DNA from: Nitrospira sp.
GTDB lineage: Bacteria > Nitrospirota > Nitrospiria > Nitrospirales > Nitrospiraceae
DNA length: 64,000 nt
Assembly (NCBI GenBank): GCA_029194675.1
Contig: JARFXP010000001.1
Coordinates: forward strand, 1,604,501-1,668,500
Reading direction: 5' to 3'
The notes beneath the pieces are model-generated. The model ran no database searches, was not told where the DNA came from, and worked only from the letters and a program-made list of their open reading frames with translations. Numbering within the stretch: position 1 is the first letter of the stretch; each line of letters starts with the position of its first letter. Position numbers and translations under genes: made by a program. Below are positions 17,504-25,250 of the stretch, piece by piece.

Positions 17504-18736
17504 TTACGGTGAGAGGAGCGAAATCAACTCCGTATGCCCTTGCTGCCGAGCAAAATCCACTGGACGAGCTCCAGCTTTCGTCTTCACTCTCTTATCCGCC
17601 CCATGCTTGAGTAATAGGGTTACAACTTCACGATGACCATAGTAGGCGGCTAAGTGTAGGGGAGTTAAACCGTATTTTTTATTCACTGCCTTCACGTCAG
17701 CCCCCTTACTTAACAGCAACGCCACGATGTCGTGATGCCCATACTGGGCCGCAGTGGAGAGGGGAGAATGACCATCATTCCTAACCCGATTCACGTTCGC
17801 CCTGTTGCTGATCAGCAGTAGCGCGATGTCGTGGTAGCCCCGCTGGGCTGCGATATAAAGTGGGGTCACCTCATCCTTCCGCGCTTGATTTGCATCTGCA
17901 CCTTTTCCCAACAGCAGTGCGACAACTTCACGGTGCCCGTTCTGTGCCGCGCTCATCAGCGGGGTCGTCCCTTCCTCCTTCGTCGTGGCCTTCATGTCAG
18001 CGCCCTTCTCTACCAGCAATGCTACGGTATCGCGATGCCCATTTTGAGCAGCAAGATGGAGCGGGGTCGCACCGTCCTGATCTGCCAGGCTTGTTATCGC
18101 ACCCTTGTCTAGCAAAAGTGCTACGACATCTTGATGCCCGTTGAGAGTTGCGAGGGAAAGCGCAGTAATGCCATGGTGGCTTATCTGATTCACTGCTGCC
18201 TTCTGCTGCAGAAGAAATACCACCACCTCTCGGTGTCCATACCTCGCCGCTATCATGAGCGGCGATACGCCCTCGTTATCAGCCTGGGTAATAACTGCTC
18301 CCTTTTCCAAGAGGAGAGCCACAACTTCACGATGCCCGTTCTGGGCCGCAATGTAGAGAGGGGTTGACCCTTTAGGCGTGACAGTTTCGACATTGGCCCC
18401 GTTGGCCAACAACAATGCTACAATCTCCCGATTCCCTTTCTGAGCTGCAATATGGAGTGGAGTTCCGCCGCTCGACGTCGACTGTTTCACGTCCGCGCCC
18501 TTATCCAGTAACAGCGCCACAATGTCGCGATGGTTACTCTGTGCCGCGACGAAAAGTGGGGTAAAACCTCCGTCACTGGTCGCCTTGACGTCAGCGCCCT
18601 TGTCGATAAGTGCCTGCACCTCGGTGATGTCGCCTGTGAGTGCTGCTTTGAACAGCATCTCATCGACTGGGCGCATGGCCAGCAGCGTAGGCATCAGTCC
18701 AAGTATCACTATCAAAGTCAGCCATCGTCGCCCCAT
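17504..18736 (-). CDS. Exported ankyrin-repeat protein
   Basis: From ATG 18736 (GAGGAG seven bases before it; a GTG at 18751 is the alternative) the protein has a signal-like N-terminus (hydrophobic LTLIVILGLMPTLLA) and then twelve ankyrin repeats with the G-x-TPL-x2-AA and VALLL-x-KGA motifs covering the rest. Ankyrin arrays bind other proteins; export to the periplasm is likely. Several repeats are nearly identical at the DNA level, which suggests expansion by duplication. Confidence 0.9.
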   Translation of the reverse strand: MGRRWLTLIVILGLMPTLLAMRPVDEMLFKAALTGDITEVQALIDKGADVKATSDGGFTPLFVAAQSNHRDIVALLLDKGADVKQSTSSGGTPLHIAAQKGNREIVALLLANGANVETVTPKGSTPLYIAAQNGHREVVALLLEKGAVITQADNEGVSPLMIAARYGHREVVVFLLQQKAAVNQISHHGITALSLATLNGHQDVVALLLDKGAITSLADQDGATPLHLAAQNGHRDTVALLVEKGADMKATTKEEGTTPLMSAAQNGHREVVALLLGKGADANQARKDEVTPLYIAAQRGYHDIALLLISNRANVNRVRNDGHSPLSTAAQYGHHDIVALLLSKGADVKAVNKKYGLTPLHLAAYYGHREVVTLLLKHGADKRVKTKAGARPVDFARQQGHTELISLLSP

Positions 18737-18863
18737 CACGATTCTCCTCACGCAAGAGTGATTAGGTTACAGAGCAGTTGCGAGCGAGGATACAGAACTA
18801 GTGGATTCCCAGCAACATGATTTAGTTGGGAATCAGCGAGTGAGAATCAAAAGATATTGGAAA

Positions 18864-18937
18864 TGGCTGGGGGACTAGGAATCGAACCTAGGTAGCCGGC
18901 TCCAAAGGCCGGCGTCCTACCGCTAGACGATCCCCCA
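18864..18937 (-). tRNA. tRNA-Gln (anticodon TTG)
   Basis: Acceptor TGGGGGA pairs with TCCCCCA, followed by G and encoded CCA (18864-18866). The anticodon stem CCGGC/GCCGG closes the loop CTTTGGA, anticodon TTG. D- and T-arms are regular. Confidence 0.93.
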
Positions 18938-18983
18938 GCGCGGTACCGAAGCAAATCGTGGAAGTGGCACGAGAGAGAAATTT

Positions 18984-19057
18984 TGGCTGGGGGACTAGGA
19001 ATCGAACCTAGGTAGTCAGATCCAGAGACTGACGTCCTACCGCTAGACGATCCCCCA
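18984..19057 (-). tRNA. tRNA-Gln (anticodon CTG)
   Basis: Nearly identical to the tRNA-Gln(TTG) gene 46 bp downstream except in the anticodon arm. Here the stem is TCAGT/TCTGA with the loop CTCTGGA, anticodon CTG. The innermost stem pair is T opposite T, so the stem has only four standard pairs. CCA is encoded (18984-18986). Confidence 0.92.
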
Positions 19058-19126
19058 ACCGAGGTTCACAGTAATATATCAATCGCAATTCCGTCAAGAT
19101 CGACGCGGGTTTGACAAGTGGACCCT

Positions 19127-20542
19127 TCATCCCGTGGAGGCACGCTCGAGCCCTTTTCGGAGGCGAAACAGGGTCCGGTCACGACCCAGCACTTCCATCA
19201 CCTCAAAGAGTCCCGGACTTGCCGTTCGACCGGTGAGCGCCACGCGAACAGGCTGGGCTAATGCCCCCATCTTGACGCTCTCTTCCTCGACGAGCTTCTT
19301 GAAACTCTCTTCCCAAGCCTGTTTGGAAAAGCTGGGAAACGCTTCGAAACGCATGAGAAGCTTCTGCAGCAACGGAGCGGTTGCTGGCGTGAGAAATTTC
19401 TTGGCTGCTTCCACTTCAAGTTGGGCCTCCTGTCCAAAATACGGCTTCACCCACTCCACCATTTCGACCAAGGTCTTGGCCCGCTCCTTCACCAAGACCA
19501 CCAACTGCGCGAGCCACTCATCCGAAACAGCTCCAACTTCCTGGGTCAACCCCGCTTGTTCCAACAACGGCACAAGCGCTTGGGCTACTTGGCGTGGGGG
19601 ACTGGCTTTGATGTACTCGGCATTCGTCCAGAGCAACTTGTCCGGGTTGAAGACCGCCGCCGACTTCTGCACGTGATCCCACGAGAACTTTTCGATCAAT
19701 TCTTGCCGCGTAAAGATTTCTTGATCCCCGTGAGACCAGCCAAGTCGGACCAGATAGTTGACCATGGCATCGGGGAGATAGCCCATGTCTTTATAGGCCA
19801 TGATCGAGGTGGCACCGTGACGTTTGGAGAGCCTGGTTTTATCTGCGCCTAAAATCATCGGCAGATGTCCGAAGCGCGGGACGGGAAAGCCCAGTGCCGC
19901 AAAAATGGGAATCTGCCTCGGCGTGTTTGTCAGATGGTCGTCTCCCCGCACAACGTGCGTGATGCCCATCAGCGCATCGTCGATCACGACCGAAAAATTG
20001 TAGGTGGGATAGCCGCTGGACCTGAGAATAATCAAATCGTCCACGACGGTGTTATCGAAAACGACTGTTCCCTTAATGAGGTCATCGATCATCGTCTGGC
20101 CCATTTGCGGAGCCTTGAATCGAAGGGCGGCGTCCCCGGGCGGGCTTGCGATCCTCAGATTGCGGCAACGGCCGTCGTAACGAGGCGACAGCCCTTTGGC
20201 TTCCGCCTCCTTTCGTCGCGCCTCCAATTCTTCCGCCTTACACACACACCAGTAGGCATCCCCCGTCTCAAACAACTTCAAGGCATAGTTACGATAGAGA
20301 TCCATCCGTTCCGTTTGACGGAATGGTCCCTCGTCCCAATCAAGGCCGACCCATTTCATGCCCGCAAGGATGACCTGAATCGATTCATCCGTCGAGCGAC
20401 TTTGATCGGTATCCTCGATGCGGAGTATGAATACACCCTGTCGTTGGCGCGCGAACAGCCAATTGAACAGAGCTGTGCGCACTCCTCCGATATGGAGAAA
20501 TCCCGTCGGACTGGGCGCAAACCGGACGCGAACGTCACTCAT
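19127..20542 (-). CDS. gltX: Glutamyl-tRNA synthetase
   Basis: A 471-aa class I synthetase that charges tRNA-Glu. The HIGH signature is in FAPSPTGFLHIGG near the start, and the KMSKS-like motif is TRLSKRHGA (about residue 243). The start at 20542 gives the usual MSDVRVRFAPSPTG beginning; the upstream in-frame codon is less likely. Two tRNA-Gln genes lie 69 bp downstream of its stop, on the same strand, so they may be co-transcribed. Discriminating versus non-discriminating behaviour cannot be told from this sequence alone. Confidence 0.95.
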   Translation of the reverse strand: MSDVRVRFAPSPTGFLHIGGVRTALFNWLFARQRQGVFILRIEDTDQSRSTDESIQVILAGMKWVGLDWDEGPFRQTERMDLYRNYALKLFETGDAYWCVCKAEELEARRKEAEAKGLSPRYDGRCRNLRIASPPGDAALRFKAPQMGQTMIDDLIKGTVVFDNTVVDDLIILRSSGYPTYNFSVVIDDALMGITHVVRGDDHLTNTPRQIPIFAALGFPVPRFGHLPMILGADKTRLSKRHGATSIMAYKDMGYLPDAMVNYLVRLGWSHGDQEIFTRQELIEKFSWDHVQKSAAVFNPDKLLWTNAEYIKASPPRQVAQALVPLLEQAGLTQEVGAVSDEWLAQLVVLVKERAKTLVEMVEWVKPYFGQEAQLEVEAAKKFLTPATAPLLQKLLMRFEAFPSFSKQAWEESFKKLVEEESVKMGALAQPVRVALTGRTASPGLFEVMEVLGRDRTLFRLRKGLERASTG

Positions 20543-20667
20543 GATGCAGTGTCCCTTTTCAAGCGCAACAGACCGCACATCTATACCATGCAGTGAAAAT
20601 CCTTGTACATCGCCTTACCACTTCCATCTCCTGACGGCTTCTGCTATGACGGTGCCGCGAATCGATC

Positions 20668-21372
20668 ATGGCGGAACTCACGCAATCTGCCACGGTGCTT
20701 GCGGTCACGGACCTCACACCCCATGTCCGCCAGATCGTGGTCAAGCCAAAGACCAGCAAGATTTCCTTTCAACCGGGACAATGGGTGTCGCTCAAATTGC
20801 CGGTGGGACCAAAGCCGCCGCTCAACCGCGCATATTCCATGGCCGATCCTTCGTCGCCATATGGGGAGTTAACGCTGGTATTTGATCGGGTGCCCGGTGG
20901 ACTTGGTTCTAATTATCTCTATGAGTTGAGGTCAGGAGATGAAGTTCCCTTGTCAGGCCCCTATGGCAATTTCATCCTACCTCAACCTCTCGACCGAGAA
21001 CTGCTGCTGATCGGACGCTACACCGGCCTTGCCCCAATGCGATGCCTCCTCAAGCAGATGTTCTTTTCGAAAATCGAAACTCCCGTCTTATTGATCGCCG
21101 CGGCACCTAACGAAGACGAGGTCTTGTTCCATCAGGAATGGCTCACCATGGCCATGCAACATCCCTCTTTCCGCTATCTTCCGCTGGTCGCTCGGAACGG
21201 AGAGGCGGAAGCGGTGGAAAAAACCGTGGCCATGTTCACGCCGCTGGTCAAAGGACGGCCCAAAGTCGTTCCCATGCTGTGCGGAACCAAAGCCTTCGTC
21301 CGTCCCCTTCGCACCTATTTTTTGGAGAGGGGTTACGACCGAAAGGAGGTGAAGGTAGAGACCTACGACTGA
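20668..21372 (+). CDS. FAD-dependent oxidoreductase (ferredoxin-NADP reductase family)
   Basis: A 234-aa flavoprotein of the FNR-like family. The FAD motif is NRAYSMAD (R-x-Y-S), and the NAD(P) region begins at LLIGRYTGLAPMRCLL, where GRYTGLAP takes the place of the usual GGGTGIAP. A Cys-Gly pair near the end (MLCGTKAFV) is the usual nicotinamide-site motif. It probably moves electrons between NAD(P)H and a small carrier. The adjacent convergent ferredoxin is a plausible partner. Confidence 0.85.
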   Translation: MAELTQSATVLAVTDLTPHVRQIVVKPKTSKISFQPGQWVSLKLPVGPKPPLNRAYSMADPSSPYGELTLVFDRVPGGLGSNYLYELRSGDEVPLSGPYGNFILPQPLDRELLLIGRYTGLAPMRCLLKQMFFSKIETPVLLIAAAPNEDEVLFHQEWLTMAMQHPSFRYLPLVARNGEAEAVEKTVAMFTPLVKGRPKVVPMLCGTKAFVRPLRTYFLERGYDRKEVKVETYD

Positions 21373-21393
21373 AATGGCGCCCGACGGGACGAA

Positions 21394-21810
21394 TCAGTGT
21401 CCCTCCCGCACGAGATTTTTATTGACGGCCGGGATTTCGACGACGATATCCTTGGTTCCGTTCGGCACACATTGGCAGCCCAGGCGAGACTGTAATGTCG
21501 TCATGGGAGCTTCGTCCAGCTGATCGTACTCATCGTCTGTGCCTTCGTTGCAAGTTTCCAGTCCCCGCTTCACGATGATGTGACAAGTCGAACAGGCGCA
21601 CACACCACCACAGACATGCTCCAAGTCCACTCCGTGACCCATCGCAATATCCAAAATGCTCCCCGGTAGGCCAGTGGCACCGTAGGGAATACTTTCTGGA
21701 TTGACTGAGACTGTGGTCGAACTCCCATTTGGTTGGATAAATGTCACGGCATAGGAGGTTGTTGGAAGCTCATAATCGGTCTTTTCAATATACGGGTTTG
21801 TCCCGCCCAT
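21394..21810 (-). CDS. fdx: [2Fe-2S] ferredoxin of the ISC type
   Basis: A 138-aa protein with the plant/ISC-type ferredoxin cluster motif C-GGVCAC-STC (Cys ~67, 72, 75) and a fourth Cys in RLGCQCVP (~112-114). It lies next to and divergent from iscR, where it can feed electrons to Fe-S assembly. The N-terminal ~20 residues extend beyond the common ferredoxin length. Confidence 0.88.
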   Translation of the reverse strand: MGGTNPYIEKTDYELPTTSYAVTFIQPNGSSTTVSVNPESIPYGATGLPGSILDIAMGHGVDLEHVCGGVCACSTCHIIVKRGLETCNEGTDDEYDQLDEAPMTTLQSRLGCQCVPNGTKDIVVEIPAVNKNLVREGH

Positions 21811-21853
21811 GGGCCTATTCCTTTCTGAGGCAACGCTCGACTCTGACTGTGTA

Positions 21854-21936
21854 TTGACACCAGAGAAACCTGCGTGCTACTCTTAGTCCGACCAAACTGA
21901 TCGGAGATCATTATAGTCTCCGATCTAACGGATCGG
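21854..21936 (+). promoter_or_regulatory. isc promoter with nested inverted repeats (likely IscR operator)
   Basis: A -35 TTGACA (21854-21859) and a -10 TACTCT (21878-21883) are 18 bases apart. Right after it, GATCGGAGA (21899-21907) and TCTCCGATC (21917-21925) form a perfect 9-bp inverted repeat, and CCGATC (21920-21925) pairs with GATCGG (21931-21936). A Rrf2-like half site, CCGACCAAACTGATCGG, overlaps the first arm. The position downstream of the -10 fits repression by holo-IscR of its own operon. Confidence 0.6.
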
Positions 21937-21944
21937 CAATAGTA

Positions 21945-22418
21945 ATGTTGAAGATTTCAAAAAAGGCTGATTACGCACTCATGGCGCTGCAGCATATTGC
22001 CTCCGTCCAGTTCGGCGACGTGACTCCTGGCCGCGTGGTGAACACGAAAGAGATCGCTGAGGAATACAACATTCCCCTGGAATTGTTGGCGAAGGTCCTT
22101 CAGGTTCTCTCAAAGAACGGCTTCATCGAAAGTCACAACGGTCCCAAAGGGGGATATCTCCTGGCACGAAGCGCAAGACTGATCACGATTGCGCAAATCA
22201 TCGAAAGTATCGAAGGCCCTCTAGGCATCACCGACTGTTCGCACGAGAAAGATGGTGATTTCTGTATGCAGCGCGAACACTGCAACATCCGTACGCCGCT
22301 ACTGAAAATTCAAGACAGTATCTATCAATTACTGAACAACATGACGCTGGGAGACATGATGGGCGGCACACCCCTTATTACGATTCAGTCTCCATCGGCA
22401 CAAGGAGTAGAACGATGA
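21945..22418 (+). CDS. iscR: Rrf2-family iron-sulfur regulator IscR
   Basis: A 157-aa Rrf2 protein. The winged HTH covers about residues 1-75 ([48 protein letters not shown]). Cluster-ligand cysteines lie in [17 protein letters not shown]. In other bacteria the [2Fe-2S] form represses the isc operon. Its stop overlaps the iscS start in an ATGA arrangement, so the two are translationally coupled. Confidence 0.92.
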   Translation: MLKISKKADYALMALQHIASVQFGDVTPGRVVNTKEIAEEYNIPLELLAKVLQVLSKNGFIESHNGPKGGYLLARSARLITIAQIIESIEGPLGITDCSHEKDGDFCMQREHCNIRTPLLKIQDSIYQLLNNMTLGDMMGGTPLITIQSPSAQGVER

Positions 22419-23632
22419 AGCTTCCCATTTTTCTCGACAACCATTCCACCACTCCCATGGACCCACGAGTTCTGGAATCCATGCTGCCGTATTTCATCGA
22501 GAAATTCGGTAACGCCGCCAGTCGTAATCATGCCTTTGGCTGGGCCGCGGAAGAAGCCGTGGAACAAGCCCGAAAACAGATTGCGAAGCTTATCAAGGCC
22601 GACTCAAAAGAAATCGTCTTCACCAGCGGCGCCACCGAATCGGACAACCTGGCGTTGAAGGGCGTCTTGGAGATGTACAAGGAGAAGGGCACGCACATCA
22701 TCACGTCGTCCACTGAACATCGGGCCGTGCTCGATACGGCCAAATCCCTTGAAGCCAAAGGGCTGACAACCGTGACCTATCTGCCGGTCGACAAGTACGG
22801 CATGATGAATCCACAAGACGTGCAGAACGCCATTACCGACAAGACGATCCTGATCTCGGTCATGCTGGCCAATAACGAAATCGGTACGATCAATCCCATC
22901 CAGGAAATCGGCAAGATTGCCAAAGCAAAAGGCGTTCTGTTTCATTGCGATGCCACACAGGGTGTCGGGAAAATACCGGTCGATGTACAAGCCATGGGCA
23001 TTGATCTGATGTCATTCTCAGCCCACAAGATTTACGGCCCTAAGGGAGTCGGTGCGCTCTACGTCAGAAAAAGGAATCCCCGTGTACGAATCGCGGCCCA
23101 GATGGACGGAGGAGGTCATGAACGCGGCATGCGGTCCGGCACCTTACCGGTTCCGCTGATCGTGGGATTCGGAAAGGCCTGTGAAATCTGTGAGCAGGAG
23201 ATGACGGTGGAAGCGGCACGGCTGACCAAGATGCGCGACCGCCTTCAGGCCGACATTATGGCAGCGCTTGAGGAAAGTTATCTGAACGGCCATCCGACTA
23301 ACCGTTTGCCTGGCAATCTCAACATCTCGTTTGCCTACGTCGAGGGGGAGTCGCTGCTCATGGGCATGAAGGACATCGCCCTCTCGTCCGGATCGGCTTG
23401 CACGTCGGCCACGCTGGAACCCTCATATGTGCTGCGTGCACTCGGCGTCGGGACGGAGCTTGCTCACTCCTCGATCCGCTTCGGCCTGGGCCGATTCAAC
23501 AGCGATGAAGAGATTGACTATACGATCAAAAAGGTTATTGAGGTCGTTACCAAGTTGCGCGAAATGTCCCCGCTCTATGAAATGGCAAAAGAGGGCGTGG
23601 ACCTGAAATCCGTTCAGTGGGCGGCACACTAA
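22415..23632 (+). CDS. iscS: Cysteine desulfurase IscS
   Basis: A 405-aa PLP enzyme that takes sulfur from cysteine for Fe-S assembly. Visible motifs: PLP-binding Lys in [12 protein letters not shown], active-site Cys in SSGSACTSA (the mobile loop), and the N-terminal LDNHSTTP. The length fits IscS (class I), and the operon with iscU-iscA-hscBA confirms the system. Confidence 0.96.
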   Translation: MKLPIFLDNHSTTPMDPRVLESMLPYFIEKFGNAASRNHAFGWAAEEAVEQARKQIAKLIKADSKEIVFTSGATESDNLALKGVLEMYKEKGTHIITSSTEHRAVLDTAKSLEAKGLTTVTYLPVDKYGMMNPQDVQNAITDKTILISVMLANNEIGTINPIQEIGKIAKAKGVLFHCDATQGVGKIPVDVQAMGIDLMSFSAHKIYGPKGVGALYVRKRNPRVRIAAQMDGGGHERGMRSGTLPVPLIVGFGKACEICEQEMTVEAARLTKMRDRLQADIMAALEESYLNGHPTNRLPGNLNISFAYVEGESLLMGMKDIALSSGSACTSATLEPSYVLRALGVGTELAHSSIRFGLGRFNSDEEIDYTIKKVIEVVTKLREMSPLYEMAKEGVDLKSVQWAAH

Positions 23633-23663
23633 CTGAGATACAACGTATATTTCGGAGGACACC

Positions 23664-24062
23664 ATGGCATACAGCGATAAGGTCGTCGATCATTTCAACA
23701 ACCCCCGCAACATGGGAAGTTTTAAGAAGGGCGAAGAAGGGGTCGGTACCGGGATGGTGGGAGCTCCGGAGTGCGGCGACGTAATGAAGCTGCAGATCAA
23801 GGTACAAAACGATACGATCGTCGATGCCAAGTTCAAGACTTTCGGCTGCGGGTCGGCGATCGCCAGCTCCAGTCTAGCCACCGAATGGCTCAAGGGGAAG
23901 ACGATCGATGAAGCCCAGAAGATCAAGAACACGGACATTGTGCAGGAATTGAATCTTCCACCGGTGAAAATTCATTGCTCGGTCCTCGCGGAAGACGCCA
24001 TTAAAGCCGCATTGGCCGATTATCAGAAGAAGGCTGACGAGCAGCCGGCTGACACCAAGTAA
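23664..24062 (+). CDS. iscU: Fe-S scaffold protein IscU
   Basis: A 132-aa scaffold on which IscS builds [2Fe-2S] clusters. The three conserved cysteines are in APECGD, FGCGSAI and IHCSVLA. The HscA recognition motif LPPVK is present. A GGAGG site precedes the ATG. The C-terminal tail (KKADEQPADTK) is a few residues longer than in E. coli. Confidence 0.96.
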   Translation: MAYSDKVVDHFNNPRNMGSFKKGEEGVGTGMVGAPECGDVMKLQIKVQNDTIVDAKFKTFGCGSAIASSSLATEWLKGKTIDEAQKIKNTDIVQELNLPPVKIHCSVLAEDAIKAALADYQKKADEQPADTK

Positions 24063-24085
24063 CCGTCACGAAGGGAGCGCCACAA

Positions 24086-24442
24086 ATGGATACAACGAAT
24101 GTCGGGGCTCAGGCTCCGATCATCTCACTCACCGACGCAGCCTTGAAAGAGGTCAAGCGGCTGATTAATGTCCAAGGAATCGAGGAGGGCGGACTCCGCC
24201 TCGGGGTGAAGGGAGGCGGCTGTTCTGGCCTCAGCTATACGGTTAACTTCGATGACAAGATCGGACAGTACGATCAGGTGTATGAGATCGATGGTGTCAA
24301 GGTGCTCGTGGATGCCAAGAGCGCCATCTACCTTCAGGGAACCCAATTGGACTATCAAAAAGACCTCATGGGCGGGAACTTCAAGTTCCTCAACCCGAAC
24401 GCCAACAAGACCTGCGGCTGCGGGGAATCGTTCTCGGCCTGA
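24086..24442 (+). CDS. iscA: A-type Fe-S carrier IscA
   Basis: A 118-aa HesB/IscA protein with the three conserved cysteines: GGGCSGLSY (about 47) and CGCGESF at the C-terminus. It carries or transfers Fe-S clusters to target proteins. A strong intrinsic terminator lies 26 bp after its stop, before hscB. Confidence 0.94.
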   Translation: MDTTNVGAQAPIISLTDAALKEVKRLINVQGIEEGGLRLGVKGGGCSGLSYTVNFDDKIGQYDQVYEIDGVKVLVDAKSAIYLQGTQLDYQKDLMGGNFKFLNPNANKTCGCGESFSA

Positions 24443-24467
24443 TTCGATAGGAGCAGGAGAAACCGAT

Positions 24468-24498
24468 CGGGCATGGTGCGCGCGCCATGCCCGTTTTT
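24468..24498 (+). terminator. Intrinsic terminator between iscA and hscB
   Basis: CGGGCATGG (24468-24476) and CCATGCCCG (24485-24493) form a 9-bp GC-rich stem with an 8-nt GC loop, followed by TTTTTG. It separates iscRSUA from hscBA, which would lower chaperone expression relative to the upstream genes unless bypassed. Confidence 0.85.
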
Positions 24499-24502
24499 GC
24501 TC

Positions 24503-25225
24503 ATGGATAACGATCACCCATCAACTCATTCAGATCGTCGTCGCCAGCTGCAGATGGCCCGGAGCATGTGCTGGCATTGTCAGTCCGAAGTGACGGGGGA
24601 ATACTTCTGTGAACGTTGCGTGAAAGTCCAGCCGGTTTCAAAAGAAACCGACTATTTCACCTGCTTCGGATTTCCACGGCGCCTCACGCTCGACCCAAAG
24701 AAATTGGAGGCCAAGTTCTACGAACTGAGTCGGACATTCCATCCAGATTTTTATCAGACCAAGAGCACGGACGAACAGACAATCAGCCTCGGCAATGCCG
24801 CCGTCCTTAATACTGCCTATCGCACGCTCCGGGACCCCATTCAACGAGCGGAATACCTATTGGCCCTAGAAACCGGCTCCGTCAAAGACATTAGGACCTC
24901 CCCTCCGGCTGATCTCTTTGAAGAGATTCTAGAGCTACAAGATACCTTGGAAGAATACCGAGCATCGGATCGTGGTTCGGATCAGGGCCACCGGCTCCGT
25001 ACCACTCTCCAGACAGAACAGGAGACGTTGGAGCGACGCAAGGAAGAGATGGAATCTCAACTTCGCCGGTTGTTTGCCGACTGGGACAAGTTACAAGACG
25101 CCGGAGAGGCGACGAACTCGGCGAGGGCGGAACGGGGCAGAATCCTGAAGCAAATGCGCGACCTACTGTCGCATCGGACATATATCAACAATATCGTCGA
25201 CGACCTAGCGGCAACCATCGCCTAA
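24503..25225 (+). CDS. hscB: Co-chaperone HscB with N-terminal zinc finger
   Basis: A ~240-aa J-protein that delivers IscU to HscA. The J-domain has HPD (RTFHPDFY) and the C-terminal helical domain follows. Residues ~24-41 carry C-x2-C...C-x2-C (CWHC, CERC), a zinc-finger-like extension absent in E. coli HscB but known in mitochondrial HSC20. The start is ATG 24503, because the earlier in-frame ATG lies inside the terminator stem. Confidence 0.88.
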   Translation: MDNDHPSTHSDRRRQLQMARSMCWHCQSEVTGEYFCERCVKVQPVSKETDYFTCFGFPRRLTLDPKKLEAKFYELSRTFHPDFYQTKSTDEQTISLGNAAVLNTAYRTLRDPIQRAEYLLALETGSVKDIRTSPPADLFEEILELQDTLEEYRASDRGSDQGHRLRTTLQTEQETLERRKEEMESQLRRLFADWDKLQDAGEATNSARAERGRILKQMRDLLSHRTYINNIVDDLAATIA

Positions 25226-25250
25226 GAAACCATTTTTCAGCGCTTGTGAT

